DNA of 64,000 nucleotides from an uncultured Bacteroidota bacterium (GCA_903944895.1 CAJATL010000052.1:1-64000), one strand, 5' to 3'. Shown: positions 9,022 through 17,987, counted from the stretch's first letter. The notes: generated by a model from the letters alone, not told the origin. Translations and numbers: made by a program.

Positions 9022-9056
9022 AAGGCCTCATGAAAAGTATTCGTGGGGCCTTTTTT
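9022..9056 (+). terminator. Terminator of gcvP remnant C
   Basis: AAGGCCTCA pairs with TGGGGCCTT, followed by a T run. It is homologous to the terminator at 1943-1977. Confidence 0.65.
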
Positions 9057-9179
9057 GTAGTTGGAATTTTGCGAAAACAAAAAAGAGCTTATTCTAAAAA
9101 GGTGTTTTTTGTTTTTATCAAACCGTAACTCATTGAATTGAAGCCGATGAGGTTTTTTGTTTCTGTTAGGTTTCTGACA

Positions 9180-9304
9180 AATCCAATCTTCCATTATTCC
9201 AATCTTCCACCATTCCATTTTTCACCCGCCGAAGCGGGATTTCTGCTAACGCCTCAACATTCCCCCCGATAGCTATCTGGGTTCCAATCCTCCAATCTTC
9301 CACC
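9180..9304. repeat. Low-complexity intergenic repeat (CAATCTTCCA type)
   Basis: Repeats of ATTCCAATCTTCCA and close variants surround the palindrome CCCGCCGAAGCGGG. The same text, as its reverse complement (GGAAGATTGGAAT), appears at 16050-16105. It is typical non-coding filler of such genomes. Confidence 0.6.
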
Positions 9305-11713
9305 CTAAAAAATCTTCGGATACTTAAATGGATTCACGCTGTGCATCAGGTTGTAAACAGTATCAAAAACATCTTCGGCATTTGGGTTTGAAAAATAATC
9401 ACCATCGGTCGAATAAGCCGGACGGTGCGCCTGGGCTGTGATCGTTTTTGGTTCAGCATCCAGATAAAAGAATCCTTTTTGTTCTTCCAGAACCTGCTGC
9501 ATCATAAAAGAGGTGGCGCCTCCCGGAACATCCTCATCAAAAAACACAATCTTGTTTGTCTTCTTGAGCGATTCCAGAATGATGTGGTTAATATCAAAAG
9601 GCAGTAAGGATTGAACGTCGATTAATTCGATATCAATACCAAAATCGGACAACTGTTTTGCGGCATCGGCGGCAATATGAACGCATGAACCGTAAGTTAC
9701 AAGCGTGAGGTCGGTGCCGGTTTTTAAGACTTCCGGAACACCGATTGGAATCCGGAATTCGCCGATATTTGAAGGCCGTGGCTCCCGAAGCCTGTAGCCG
9801 TTTAATGGTTCAATGATCAAAGCAGGGTCGTCGGAGGCAAGGATCGTGTTATAAAAACCTGCCGCCTGTGTTAAGTTACGTGGGACCAACACATGAACGC
9901 CGCGAACCGAATTTATCACCATACTCAGCGGCGAGCCGGAATGCCAGATTCCTTCGAGGCGATGGCCGCGGGTACAAACGATGAGCGGGGCTTTCTGTCC
10001 GCCTTTGGTACGATAGGTTAAGGTGGCAAGATCATCGCTCATTACCTGCAAAGCGTAAAGCAGGTAATCGAAATACTGGACCTCGGCGATGGGCCGCAGG
10101 CCGCGCATGGCCAGACCAAGACCCTGGCCAACGATGGTGGCTTCGCGGATTCCGGTATCAAAAATCCGGATTTCGCCATATTTTTCCTGCAAACCTTCGT
10201 ACGTCTGATTTACACCGCCAATCTTTCCAACGTCTTCACCAAAAGCAATTACACGGCTGTTATGTTCGAAAATATAGTCAAAATTATCTCTCAGAATTTC
10301 GCGCCCGGGGACCGATTTGGTGTTGCTGTCAAATTTTGGAGGAACCGGAACGACCTTGAGTGCCGAAAACTGATCTTCGCAATGAAGATGCGAACTGAAG
10401 CGTTCGCGGCTATCTTCCATATCTTTATCAAACCATTTGGTAACATTGGTTTTGAGCGAATTTTCGGGATTGCTGCACGAATTACAAATGAGCCGCAAAA
10501 TCCGTTTTGCCTGCGACATGGTGTCTTTCCGGATGGGTTCGGCAACTTTGGCGAGATCTTCTTTGATGGCTCCAATCCTGTCGGTTTTTGAACAGTTGCA
10601 GGTGCTGATATCTACTATTTTCAGGAAATCGTCGCGTTTTTTCCGGAGCGGAAGCGTAAAATTATCCCAGGCTTTTTTACGCGCATCCTTGGCGCGTTTT
10701 GCGGATGAACTTTCGATCGAATCTAATTCTTCGGCTGATGCAATTCCGGCAGAAATAATCCATTCACGCATTTTCCTGATGCCGTCGAATTCTTCTTCCC
10801 ACCTGAGCCTTTCAGCAGTTTTATAACGTTCGTGCGAGCCGGAAGTTGAATGTCCCTGCGGTTGCGTGACTTCGGTAACATGAAACAAAACCGGAATATG
10901 CTGCTCCCGGCAGATTTTAACGCCTTCGGCATAAACACGGCATAATTCGGGATAATCCCAACCTTTGACTTTATAAATCAGGAAGCCGGGTTTTTCATCC
11001 GTTCTTTCAAAGCCGCTTAAGGCTTCCGAAATGCTGCTTTTGATAGTTTGGAAATCTCTCGAAACCGAAATCCCAAAACCATCGTCCCAAACCGACATGG
11101 CCATCGGAACCTGCAAAACACCGGCAGAATTCATGGTTTCCCAGAAAACACCTTCAGACGTACTCGAATCGCCGATGGTTCCAAAAGCAACTTCATTGCC
11201 GTTTACCGAAAACTGATCGGATGTTTTTAATGCAGGATTATTACGATAAAATTTTGAGGCAAAAGCCAGACCAAGCAAGCGTGGCATTTGTCCTGCTGTT
11301 GGAGAAACATCGGCCGAACTGTTTTTAATTTTTGATTGCGACATCCAGGTCCCGTCCCTGTTGATGTATCGCGTGGCAAAGTGATTGTTCATCAGCCTTC
11401 CGGCAGTTCCCGGATTAAAATCTTCATCGGTATCGCCGTAAAGCTGGGCAAAAAATTCTTCCAAAGTCATTATCCCGGCTGCCAGCATAAAAGTCTGGTC
11501 GCGGTAATAGCCCGAACGCCAGTCGCCATGTCTGAAAACCTTGGCCATGGCCAGTTGCGGTATTTCTTTGCCATCGCCAAAAATTCCGAATTTTGCTTTG
11601 CCGGTGAGCACTTCTTTGCGCCCCAGAATACTGGCCTGGCGGCTCTCGCAGGCAATACGGTAATCATCGAGAACCTCGGTTTTATAATTTTCGGCAGCTT
11701 TATTATTCGACAT
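9305..11713 (-). CDS. 2-oxoacid dehydrogenase E1, fused alpha and beta subunits
   Basis: An 802-residue thiamine-diphosphate enzyme. The first 400 residues are the E1 alpha part: RDQTFMLAAGIMTLEEFFAQLYGD, the TPP/metal loop GTIGDSSTSEGVFWETMN, and WDDGFGISV. From about residue 470 follows the E1 beta part: IFEHNSRVIAFGEDVGKIGGV, RPIAEVQYFDYLLYALQ, TRGHRLEGIWHSGSPL and the C-terminal transketolase domain ending near LDAEPKTITAQAHRPAYS. It decarboxylates a 2-oxoacid and transfers the acyl group to a lipoyl E2. The fused form is common in Bacteroidetes. The substrate (branched-chain 2-oxoacids or pyruvate) cannot be decided here. No E2 or E3 gene is nearby, so partners must be encoded elsewhere. 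Confidence 0.92.
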   Translation of the reverse strand: MSNNKAAENYKTEVLDDYRIACESRQASILGRKEVLTGKAKFGIFGDGKEIPQLAMAKVFRHGDWRSGYYRDQTFMLAAGIMTLEEFFAQLYGDTDEDFNPGTAGRLMNNHFATRYINRDGTWMSQSKIKNSSADVSPTAGQMPRLLGLAFASKFYRNNPALKTSDQFSVNGNEVAFGTIGDSSTSEGVFWETMNSAGVLQVPMAMSVWDDGFGISVSRDFQTIKSSISEALSGFERTDEKPGFLIYKVKGWDYPELCRVYAEGVKICREQHIPVLFHVTEVTQPQGHSTSGSHERYKTAERLRWEEEFDGIRKMREWIISAGIASAEELDSIESSSAKRAKDARKKAWDNFTLPLRKKRDDFLKIVDISTCNCSKTDRIGAIKEDLAKVAEPIRKDTMSQAKRILRLICNSCSNPENSLKTNVTKWFDKDMEDSRERFSSHLHCEDQFSALKVVPVPPKFDSNTKSVPGREILRDNFDYIFEHNSRVIAFGEDVGKIGGVNQTYEGLQEKYGEIRIFDTGIREATIVGQGLGLAMRGLRPIAEVQYFDYLLYALQVMSDDLATLTYRTKGGQKAPLIVCTRGHRLEGIWHSGSPLSMVINSVRGVHVLVPRNLTQAAGFYNTILASDDPALIIEPLNGYRLREPRPSNIGEFRIPIGVPEVLKTGTDLTLVTYGSCVHIAADAAKQLSDFGIDIELIDVQSLLPFDINHIILESLKKTNKIVFFDEDVPGGATSFMMQQVLEEQKGFFYLDAEPKTITAQAHRPAYSTDGDYFSNPNAEDVFDTVYNLMHSVNPFKYPKIF

Positions 11714-11865
11714 GATTATTTGTTTTTATGAATGTTGAGTGTGGTCAAAAAACACTTTTGCGCTATTTAAAAAAAACCGACATCCGTCAAATGGCGGACT
11801 GATATGTTTTTGAGACCAAACTATTTGTTAGCAAGCAAAAGTAATAAAATAGAAACCGGAAATAA

Positions 11866-11895
11866 AAATCCCGCTTTGTCGAAGCGGGATTTTTA
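11866..11895 (-). terminator. Terminator after the PspC gene
   Basis: The stem AATCCCGCTT/GAAGCGGGATT is flanked by T on the right and A on the left, so it could work in both directions. It lies about 80 bases past the stop of the minus-strand PspC gene. Confidence 0.75.
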
Positions 11896-11976
11896 CATTT
11901 AAATACTTGAAAATTAAAAAATTATTAGTCGTTTGGGCTTGTTAAATTATCTTAATGGCCCATAAAATCAGGAAGA

Positions 11977-13698
11977 TTAAATGCCGTTTGCATTTATTGA
12001 AAGGGTGCTGAGATTTTCGAAAATCACCATTTCAGGTAAATCGTTTTCAGGCATAACAAAATTTTGAGTTTTGCTTTGATCATCCTTTTTCTCGGCGCCT
12101 TCAACGTAGGGCATCAAACCATTTTCGGTCATAATATAAGTTTTGCCCGGATAATCGATGTTTTCAAAATTGCCGTAAGGATTATCAAAAAACAAATTTT
12201 CCATGTTCTGATTAAATTTAACAATCTGTCCTTCCGGAATTTCGATTACCATTTTAATTTGCTGTGCCCTGATAATTTCGTTTTTTGGCAGCTTAAAATA
12301 GTTTGGCAAAATGAAGGTGGAATCGTTTGAATTTACCGGATAAAGGCACGCTTCCGCCCGACGCTCGGCTTCTTCCCGGTCGGAGCCTTTGGCATAACTC
12401 GTTACACCAATCTTTACCGCGTTTGTTTTCGATTTTGCAAATCTTATCTTTGGAAGACCATAAATCTGATAATCATTTTCTTTAAAAATCACCTTCCATT
12501 CTTTATCAAAAATCTGGAAATGCGGCTCTTCTTCGCTGAAGGTGCTTTCGGGCAAACAATCAATATATAGCACTTTGGCGGGTTTCAACGGCAATTCGTA
12601 ATCTTTTGTCAGCCTTCCGGTGTGTCTGAAATCTCTTCCGGTGAAAACACCCACATATGCAGCTAATATCAGCCCGACCAGCCAAAAAGCAAGTGCCGTT
12701 CTGCCGAAATATTTAACCTTTGCCCTATTTCCAAGCATCAGCCTGAATCCTAGATAAATCATCAGAATAATAGGGATGCCCAAAAGCAAGGCTACCGAAA
12801 CGATAGCGAGGAAAGTCATAAAATGGCTCGAAAAGATCATCTCTAAAAAAACAGGTATCGAAAAACCAATCATTTCACCATTTTCAAAAAACGAGAAATC
12901 ATATAAACCGGTGATTGTAGCCAGAAGTATAATCACAAAGGCAAAACCCGAAAGCATCAGAACAATTCCAGCCATCACCACAACAAATTTGAAGAAATAC
13001 CCGATTATTGTCCCAATCAGGTTTATCAGGTTGTTGATGAATGTTTTAACGACCGGTCTCTTTTTGGTGACGATTTCACCCGCTTCCTCGGCAAAATTAT
13101 TTACCCTGCCTTTGATACCATCAAATTCATCCCGGATAGACCGCTCGATATTCGAGATGTTAACCTGCTCCCCCCGCATTTCGAGTTTTTCGGCGGTAGT
13201 GCGGGCTTCAGGAACTGCAATCCATAAAATGATATAAACGATAATCCCCGGGCCGTAAGATATAGCTGTGATGAGGAACAATATTTTTATCCAAACCGGA
13301 TCAATGTTAAAATATGCTGCAAGCCCGGTAGCAACACCGGCAATAGTTTTGTTGTCGGGATCGCGGTAAAGCCGTTTTGGGCGAGTTGGCTGATAATTTT
13401 TATCCATCGTTTCACGGCTGGTTTCGGTGTCGCCACTTTCATCAAAATCGGCAGGCTCGCCCATGTTTGCGATTACCTCGTTGATATCTTCGATGGTGAT
13501 TACCTGTTTACTTTCGTTTATTTTTCCCTGCAAAATCTCGGCAATACGCCCTTCGATGTCACCAATAATTTCATCACGGCCATCAGATTTTGTAAAGTAT
13601 CTTTTAATTCGGTCCATGTAGCGGCCAAGTCTTTCATACGCGTCGTCATCAATATGAAATATTATTCCGCTAATGTTTACTGTTACTGTCTTTTTCAT
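11977..13698 (-). CDS. PspC-domain inner-membrane protein
   Basis: A 573-residue protein. The N-terminal cytoplasmic part (1-105) starts KKTVTVNISGIIFHID and contains the helical DEIIGDIEGRIAEIL segment. A PspC domain (about 108-168) follows with RLYRDPDNKTIAGVATGLA and IILWIAVPEA. Three or more hydrophobic helices (about 225-345) come next, then a beta-rich C-terminal half with acidic segments. PspC proteins take part in envelope stress sensing. The gene lies 27 bases downstream of a PadR regulator gene and is presumably cotranscribed with and repressed by it, a common Bacteroidetes pairing. Its DNA or protein partners are not visible. Confidence 0.88.
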   Translation of the reverse strand: MKKTVTVNISGIIFHIDDDAYERLGRYMDRIKRYFTKSDGRDEIIGDIEGRIAEILQGKINESKQVITIEDINEVIANMGEPADFDESGDTETSRETMDKNYQPTRPKRLYRDPDNKTIAGVATGLAAYFNIDPVWIKILFLITAISYGPGIIVYIILWIAVPEARTTAEKLEMRGEQVNISNIERSIRDEFDGIKGRVNNFAEEAGEIVTKKRPVVKTFINNLINLIGTIIGYFFKFVVVMAGIVLMLSGFAFVIILLATITGLYDFSFFENGEMIGFSIPVFLEMIFSSHFMTFLAIVSVALLLGIPIILMIYLGFRLMLGNRAKVKYFGRTALAFWLVGLILAAYVGVFTGRDFRHTGRLTKDYELPLKPAKVLYIDCLPESTFSEEEPHFQIFDKEWKVIFKENDYQIYGLPKIRFAKSKTNAVKIGVTSYAKGSDREEAERRAEACLYPVNSNDSTFILPNYFKLPKNEIIRAQQIKMVIEIPEGQIVKFNQNMENLFFDNPYGNFENIDYPGKTYIMTENGLMPYVEGAEKKDDQSKTQNFVMPENDLPEMVIFENLSTLSINANGI

Positions 13699-13725
13699 TT
13701 TTGAATGATTAAATTGATTTTCAAA

Positions 13726-14064
13726 TTAAGATTTAACAACTGTACTGATATTATCCACGGCATCAACCAGTTCGCGCCAGCCGACAACCATTTCCGTAAG
13801 CATGTTCTCACCAATTTCGGTGATCTTGTAGTATTTCCTGGGAGGGCCTGATTTTGACTCTTCCCACCGGTAACTGAGGAGGCCTTCATTTTTGAGGCGC
13901 GTCAGCAAAGGGTACAGTGTTCCTTCGACCACAATCAGCTTCGATTCTTTGAGTTTCTCCAGAATATCCGACGCATAAGCATCGTCAGTTTTGGAGATTA
14001 TCGCCAGAATACAAAGCTCGAGTACTCCTTTCCGCATCTGTGATATGTTTTTTTCAGTATTCAT
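13726..14064 (-). CDS. PadR-family transcription regulator
   Basis: A 112-residue winged-helix repressor starting at the ATG at 14064; an upstream GTG-type start at 14082 would only add MLYVCS and has less support. Key segments are QMRKGVLELCILAIIS (helix 1), YASDILEKLKESKLIVVEGTLYPLLTRLKNEGLL (recognition helix and wing) and GPPRKYYKITEIGE (wing). It is monocistronic with, and probably represses, the downstream PspC gene. Two similar 20-base sites upstream (14094-14113 and 14128-14147) are candidate operators. Confidence 0.93.
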   Translation of the reverse strand: MNTEKNISQMRKGVLELCILAIISKTDDAYASDILEKLKESKLIVVEGTLYPLLTRLKNEGLLSYRWEESKSGPPRKYYKITEIGENMLTEMVVGWRELVDAVDNISTVVKS

Positions 14065-14091
14065 GCTGCAAACATACAACAATTTTTAATA

Positions 14092-14147
14092 CTATGCAAT
14101 ACATAGAACTAAAATTATTTACTTCCTATCCAATACATGATACTAAA
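14092..14147. promoter_or_regulatory. Candidate PadR operator: two direct repeats
   Basis: ATGCAATACATAGAACTAAA at 14094-14113 and ATCCAATACATGATACTAAA at 14128-14147 match at 16 of 20 bases and are spaced 34 bases apart. The first lies in the dyad CTATG-N5-CATAG (14092-14106), the second in TATC-N8-GATA (14127-14142). They are directly upstream of the padR start, as expected for an autoregulatory site. Binding is inferred. Confidence 0.5.
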
Positions 14148-14379
14148 TTGGATTGTAAATAGCAGATAATAAATTAATTACCATTTAATTTAGAACGAAA
14201 AAAAATTATGATGGATCCTGATAATATTTTATTCGACAAAATGATAAATTCTGCAATGAATTTCAAAAAGGAATGTTTTAATCGGCTCAACTAACTGATT
14301 ATAATTAGGATAGTGGCGAAATGAATTGGGTTTTGTCCATAAATGAGGTTAGTCTTAAAAGGCATCATAAATTTACTAG
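14148..14379. other. Intergenic stretch, no supported gene
   Basis: AT-rich sequence. A 28-codon frame starting at 14207 (MMDPDNILFDKM) is the only protein-like text and is too short to call. Confidence 0.4.
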
Positions 14380-14600
14380 AATGTGGCTAAAGCCCAAAGC
14401 TGTCAGGTTAAGTCCAGAATTCAGATTTTCCATAGCCCAAACCTTCAGGTTTGGGGTTTTAGGAATCTCCAATACAACAAAGCCAAGGCGTTTACGCCTT
14501 TTTGCCCTTCATGCGATCCTTTTCAGATGAAGGTCGTAAACGACCTGATGTTTTTGGTTACTCAACTCCTAACCCGGTGCTGAAGCACCGGGCTATGGAA
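14380..14600. repeat. Dispersed palindromic intergenic repeat, copy 1
   Basis: Contains GGAATCTCCAAT, CCAAGGCGTTTACGCC, TGAAGGTCGTAAACGACC and the hairpin CCCGGTGCTGAAGCACCGGG. The same order of motifs occurs inverted at 51450-51545. Non-coding; the function is unknown. Confidence 0.65.
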
Positions 14601-14787
14601 ACTTTTCCATGGCAAACGTCAAAATCATATCTTAAACTGACCTCATAAATCATAATTTGAATGAATTCTCCCAACCAAATTTCAACTGATCCACCAACAG
14701 GTTGACGAAATCCGGCAAAGTGAAATTACAACTCCTGGTTTTTTAAAAATCATACCTTCGCTATCATTTTCAATATTGGAGATTAGC

Positions 14788-15903
14788 ATGAAAGCAAGAT
14801 ATTTTTTCGTTTGCCTGATATTGCAACTTTTTACTGCCGGTAGCCAGGCCCAGGATAACAAAACCTGGCCATCGTTTCGGGGCAATCGAGCACTTACGGG
14901 AACCACCGAAGTTACGCTTCCCAATTCGATGAAGTTGTTGTGGTTGTTCCAGGCTGGTGATGCCATCAAATCATCGCCAGTGATCAGCGATCAAAAAGTT
15001 TACATCGGTTGCGATGATGGACTGGTTTATTGTATTTCAAATGAAGGCGAGTTCCTCTGGAAATCCGGCACCGAAAGCTCTATCGAAGCGCCGCTGTTAT
15101 TTCTCGACAACACCATTTTTGCCGGTAACCTCGAAGGAAAATTGCTCGCTTTTGAAGCCGGAAACGGGAAAAAGAAATGGGAATATCTCACCGACGGCCA
15201 GATTTCGGGGGCTTCAAACTGGGCATTTTCGGCTGATCGTAAAACGAAATACATCCTGACCGGCAGTTACGATTATTTTCTCCACTGCGTGGATGCATCA
15301 ACCGGAAAACTCATCTGGAAATACGAATCGAACAATTATGTCAACGGGTCAGCGGCCATCAATGACAAAACCGCCATCTTTGGCGGTTGCGATGGCTATC
15401 TTCACCTGGTGGATATTTTTAAAGGTGATACCATTTCAAAAATCAATATCGGAACTTACATTGCATCTTCGGTAGCGCTCGATGGCGGAAAAGCATATTT
15501 TGGCAACTATGATGGTGAGTTTTTTTGTGTTAATCTTTCGACCAAAGAAATTCTGTGGAAACACGAAAATGCCGGAGTTTTTGTGGCTTCGCCCTCTGTT
15601 TCGGCAGATGCTGTTGTGATTGGCTCACAGAATAAAAATTGCTATTGTTTTGATAAGAAGAATGGGAAATTAAGATGGACATTCAAGACCCTCGGTAAAA
15701 TTAATGGTTCGCCTGTAATAGCCGGTAACCGCGTAATTTTTGGCTCAGTTGATGGCCGGGTTTATGTTTTGGATTTGAAAACCGGTGAAAAAGTGTGGTC
15801 GTACGAAATTGGCAGCCCGATAAGCGGAACCCCGGCAGTAACAAAAGGATTAATTGTGATTGGCGCTGAGGATGGTTCGGTTCATGCTTTTGGAGAAAAG
15901 TAG
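14788..15903 (+). CDS. PQQ-type beta-propeller exported protein
   Basis: A 371-residue protein from the ATG at 14788; an in-frame TTG four codons upstream is unlikely. A signal peptide (YFFVCLILQLFTAGSQAQ) is followed by a repeating beta-propeller with blades marked by ISDQKVYIGCDDGLVYCI, DNTIFAGNLEGKLLAFEAG, and AGNRVIFGSVDGRVYVLDL, each followed by G-K-x-W (GKKKWEY, GKLIWKY, GEKVWSY). Seven or eight such blades fill the length. This is the PQQ_2/BamB-like fold. No cofactor ligands or catalytic motifs stand out, so the protein is probably a periplasmic or outer-membrane-associated scaffold. It stands alone, after a repeat-rich region. Confidence 0.85.
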   Translation: MKARYFFVCLILQLFTAGSQAQDNKTWPSFRGNRALTGTTEVTLPNSMKLLWLFQAGDAIKSSPVISDQKVYIGCDDGLVYCISNEGEFLWKSGTESSIEAPLLFLDNTIFAGNLEGKLLAFEAGNGKKKWEYLTDGQISGASNWAFSADRKTKYILTGSYDYFLHCVDASTGKLIWKYESNNYVNGSAAINDKTAIFGGCDGYLHLVDIFKGDTISKINIGTYIASSVALDGGKAYFGNYDGEFFCVNLSTKEILWKHENAGVFVASPSVSADAVVIGSQNKNCYCFDKKNGKLRWTFKTLGKINGSPVIAGNRVIFGSVDGRVYVLDLKTGEKVWSYEIGSPISGTPAVTKGLIVIGAEDGSVHAFGEK

Positions 15904-16105
15904 TGATGAAGTGGAATTCGACAATGGAAGAATGGAATGATGGAAGAAAGGAGGAATATGATAATTCGACAATTCGACAATTCGACAATGGAAGAATGGA
16001 ATGATGGAAGAAAGGAAGAATATGATAATTCGACAATTCGACAATGAGAAGAAAGGAAATTTGGAAGATTGGAATGTTGGAAAATTGGAAGATGGAAGAT
16101 TGGAG
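15904..16105. repeat. Tandem low-complexity repeat
   Basis: Two units of about 70 bases share ATTCGACAATGGAAGAATGG and AATGATGGAAGAAAGG, with short runs of AATTCGAC between them, and then a GGAAGATTGG-type stretch. It is followed to 16200 by pyrimidine/GC text (CGCTCTTTGCGTTCTGCTC). No gene. The unit is coding-neutral filler that also appears (reverse complement) at 9180-9300. Confidence 0.75.
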
Positions 16106-16214
16106 ACCCGATTGTTATGGGCGTTGCGCTCTAAACCTGGCTTCTGGCGCTTTACTCTACGCTCTTTGCGTTCTGCTCTCTGCTCTTTGCGCTATGCCTT
16201 AATTTATTATACAT

Positions 16215-17063
16215 ATGATCAAGTCACTTGGTAAAACGGATTTTGACACGCTATTTACTGCTTTTAATGCGGCTTTTCGGGATTATGAAATGCAGGTTAA
16301 CAAGCACGAATTAAGCGTCATGCTCCAACGGCGGGGATTTAATGCTGAGTTGTCGTTTGGTGCTTTTGAAGATGAAAAGCTGGTGTCGTTCACTTTTAAT
16401 GGTACCGGCTTTTTTAACGGAATAAAAACAGCCTATGACACCGGTACCGGCACTTTGGAAGAATACAGAGGCAGAGGGCTGGCAACGCAGATTTTCGAAT
16501 ATTCGTTGCCATTTCTTAAACAAAACGGCATCCGGCAATACCTTCTCGAAGTTTTGCAGCACAACACCAAAGCCATTAATGTTTATAAAAAACTTGAATT
16601 CAAAGTCAGCCGGGAATTCAGCTATTTTGTGCAGGATGCTGATAAAGTGCTTGTAAACGCACACGTTTTACCTTCAAAATATGTAATTCAGGAAATTGAT
16701 CTAAACCGAAAAGTTGAGATGGAGATGTGTCATGATTTTTTTCCTTCATGGCAAAACAGCTTTGAGGCAATTTTGCGGCGACCTGATGATTTTATTATCC
16801 TGGGTGTTTTTGATGACACCAGACTTGCAGGTTACGGAATCCCGGATCCCAATTCCGGCGACATCACCCAAATTGCTGTAAGCAAAGATTACCGTCGGCA
16901 AGGTATTGGCTCAGGAATTTTTAATGAATTGCTAAAAGTCAACAAATTCAAAACTGTAAAAGCCGTAAATGCCGAAATTTCATGCGTCTCCATGAAACTG
17001 TTTTTCGAATCGAAAAACCTCCCCGAAAAAGGAAAACAGTTCGAGATGATCAGAGCATTATAA
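16215..17063 (+). CDS. GNAT acetyltransferase with two GNAT domains
   Basis: A 282-residue cytoplasmic protein. The first GNAT domain (about 1-145) shows the acetyl-CoA loop in EEYRGRGLATQIFEY and the end motif NVYKKLEFKVSREF. A second, shorter GNAT domain (about 190-282) has ITQIAVSKDYRRQGIGSGIFNELL. The R/Q-x-x-G-x-G/A signature in each suggests both can bind acetyl-CoA. The substrate is unknown; such proteins modify amines of small molecules or proteins. It is monocistronic, and a strong terminator follows. Confidence 0.88.
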   Translation: MIKSLGKTDFDTLFTAFNAAFRDYEMQVNKHELSVMLQRRGFNAELSFGAFEDEKLVSFTFNGTGFFNGIKTAYDTGTGTLEEYRGRGLATQIFEYSLPFLKQNGIRQYLLEVLQHNTKAINVYKKLEFKVSREFSYFVQDADKVLVNAHVLPSKYVIQEIDLNRKVEMEMCHDFFPSWQNSFEAILRRPDDFIILGVFDDTRLAGYGIPDPNSGDITQIAVSKDYRRQGIGSGIFNELLKVNKFKTVKAVNAEISCVSMKLFFESKNLPEKGKQFEMIRAL

Positions 17064-17108
17064 TTTCCCGAAATTTGGGCCGGGTTTTATTCGGCTACTC
17101 AAAAAAAC

Positions 17109-17158
17109 ATCCGCCACCTTTATGCTTTAAAAGCTTAAAGATGGCGGATATTGTTTTT
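17109..17158. terminator. Long hairpin terminator between convergent genes
   Basis: ATCCGCCA pairs with TGGCGGAT, with an inner CTTTA/TAAAG pairing around GCTTTAAAAGC, then TATTGTTTTTAT. It serves the GNAT gene; an A run on the left also makes it plausible for the minus strand. Confidence 0.75.
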
Positions 17159-17252
17159 ATCTTTTTGGAAAGATAGTTTTCAACTTAGCGGAAAAGAACA
17201 TAAGCACCGGTTTCAGGATACTTTTAAAATCCTCAATTCCGGTATTTTGCTT

Positions 17253-17987
17253 TTAAGCTAAAGCTTTTTTCAGGTCTTCAAATCTTTTTGAAACATCATT
17301 CCAGTTGATGACATTAAAAAATGCATCCACGTAATCGCCACGTTTGCTTTGATATTTCAGATAATAAGCGTGTTCCCATACGTCCAGAACAAGGACAGGA
17401 TAAGTGATCCATTGCGACTGGTTCTGATGCTTTTCGGCTGACAAAACTACCAGTTTATCGGCGTGTGGCTGATATCCCAGGATTCCCCAGCCTGAAGCTT
17501 CGACTGATTTTGAAGCTGCTTTAAAAAGTTTTTCAAAACCTTCATAAGAACCAAAATCTTTGCTGAGTTGGGCATCAAGGGCTGCGCTTCGTTTTCCCTG
17601 ATCAGGGCTCATGTTGTTCCAGAAAATGGTGTGCAGAAAATGGCCGCTGCCATGAAATGCCAGTTCGCGCTCCCAATGTTTTACCATCCCGAAATCACTT
17701 TTTTCGATGGCTTCTTTAATCATTTTTGTGGCGGTATTCAATCCTTTTACATAACCGAGGTGATGAACGTCGTGGTGAAGTTTCATGGTTGCCTCATCAA
17801 TATGAGGTTCCAGTGCATTGTAAGCGTACGGAAGTGGTGCCAGAACGTATTCACCGCTGGCATCGGTTAAAACATCCATTTTATTGAAATCACCTGCAGC
17901 CGGAGGGGTTTTTCCAAATGAGGGTATTCCCATCAATCCTGCGGCACCAAGCGCAGCGCCTGTTTTTAAAAATTCTCTTTTATTCAT
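17253..17987 (-). CDS. Exported Fe/Mn superoxide dismutase
   Basis: 244 residues. The mature enzyme starts near residue 45 (YVLAPLPYAYNALEPHIDEATM). Metal ligands are visible: His71 in LHHDVHHLGYV, His119 in FLHTIFW, and Asp202 and His206 in DVWEHAYY. It converts superoxide to peroxide and oxygen. Unlike typical cytoplasmic SODs (about 200 residues) it has an N-terminal extension NKREFLKTGAALGAAGLMG that looks like a Tat signal with KR in place of RR, so it is probably exported to the periplasm. Fe versus Mn preference cannot be decided. It is divergent from the neighbouring TPR kinase gene. Confidence 0.93.
   Translation of the reverse strand: MNKREFLKTGAALGAAGLMGIPSFGKTPPAAGDFNKMDVLTDASGEYVLAPLPYAYNALEPHIDEATMKLHHDVHHLGYVKGLNTATKMIKEAIEKSDFGMVKHWERELAFHGSGHFLHTIFWNNMSPDQGKRSAALDAQLSKDFGSYEGFEKLFKAASKSVEASGWGILGYQPHADKLVVLSAEKHQNQSQWITYPVLVLDVWEHAYYLKYQSKRGDYVDAFFNVINWNDVSKRFEDLKKALA

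Noticed and set aside
1704-9056. gcvP ends as integration sites of a known mobile element
   Set aside because: No integrase, relaxase or phage gene is present in or near the blocks, so naming an element would be unsupported; only the duplication is reported.
12776-13237. 153-codon plus-strand ORF opposite the PspC gene
   Set aside because: It is a shadow of the membrane helices of the PspC gene and has no own start signal or family features.
14321-14530. Two overlapping 66-69-codon ORFs
   Set aside because: They lie in the dispersed repeat copy at 14380-14600; the palindromic text explains their openness.
15904-16105. Repeats that resemble a CRISPR at first sight
   Set aside because: Units are of low complexity with no unique spacers, no leader and no cas gene in the window.
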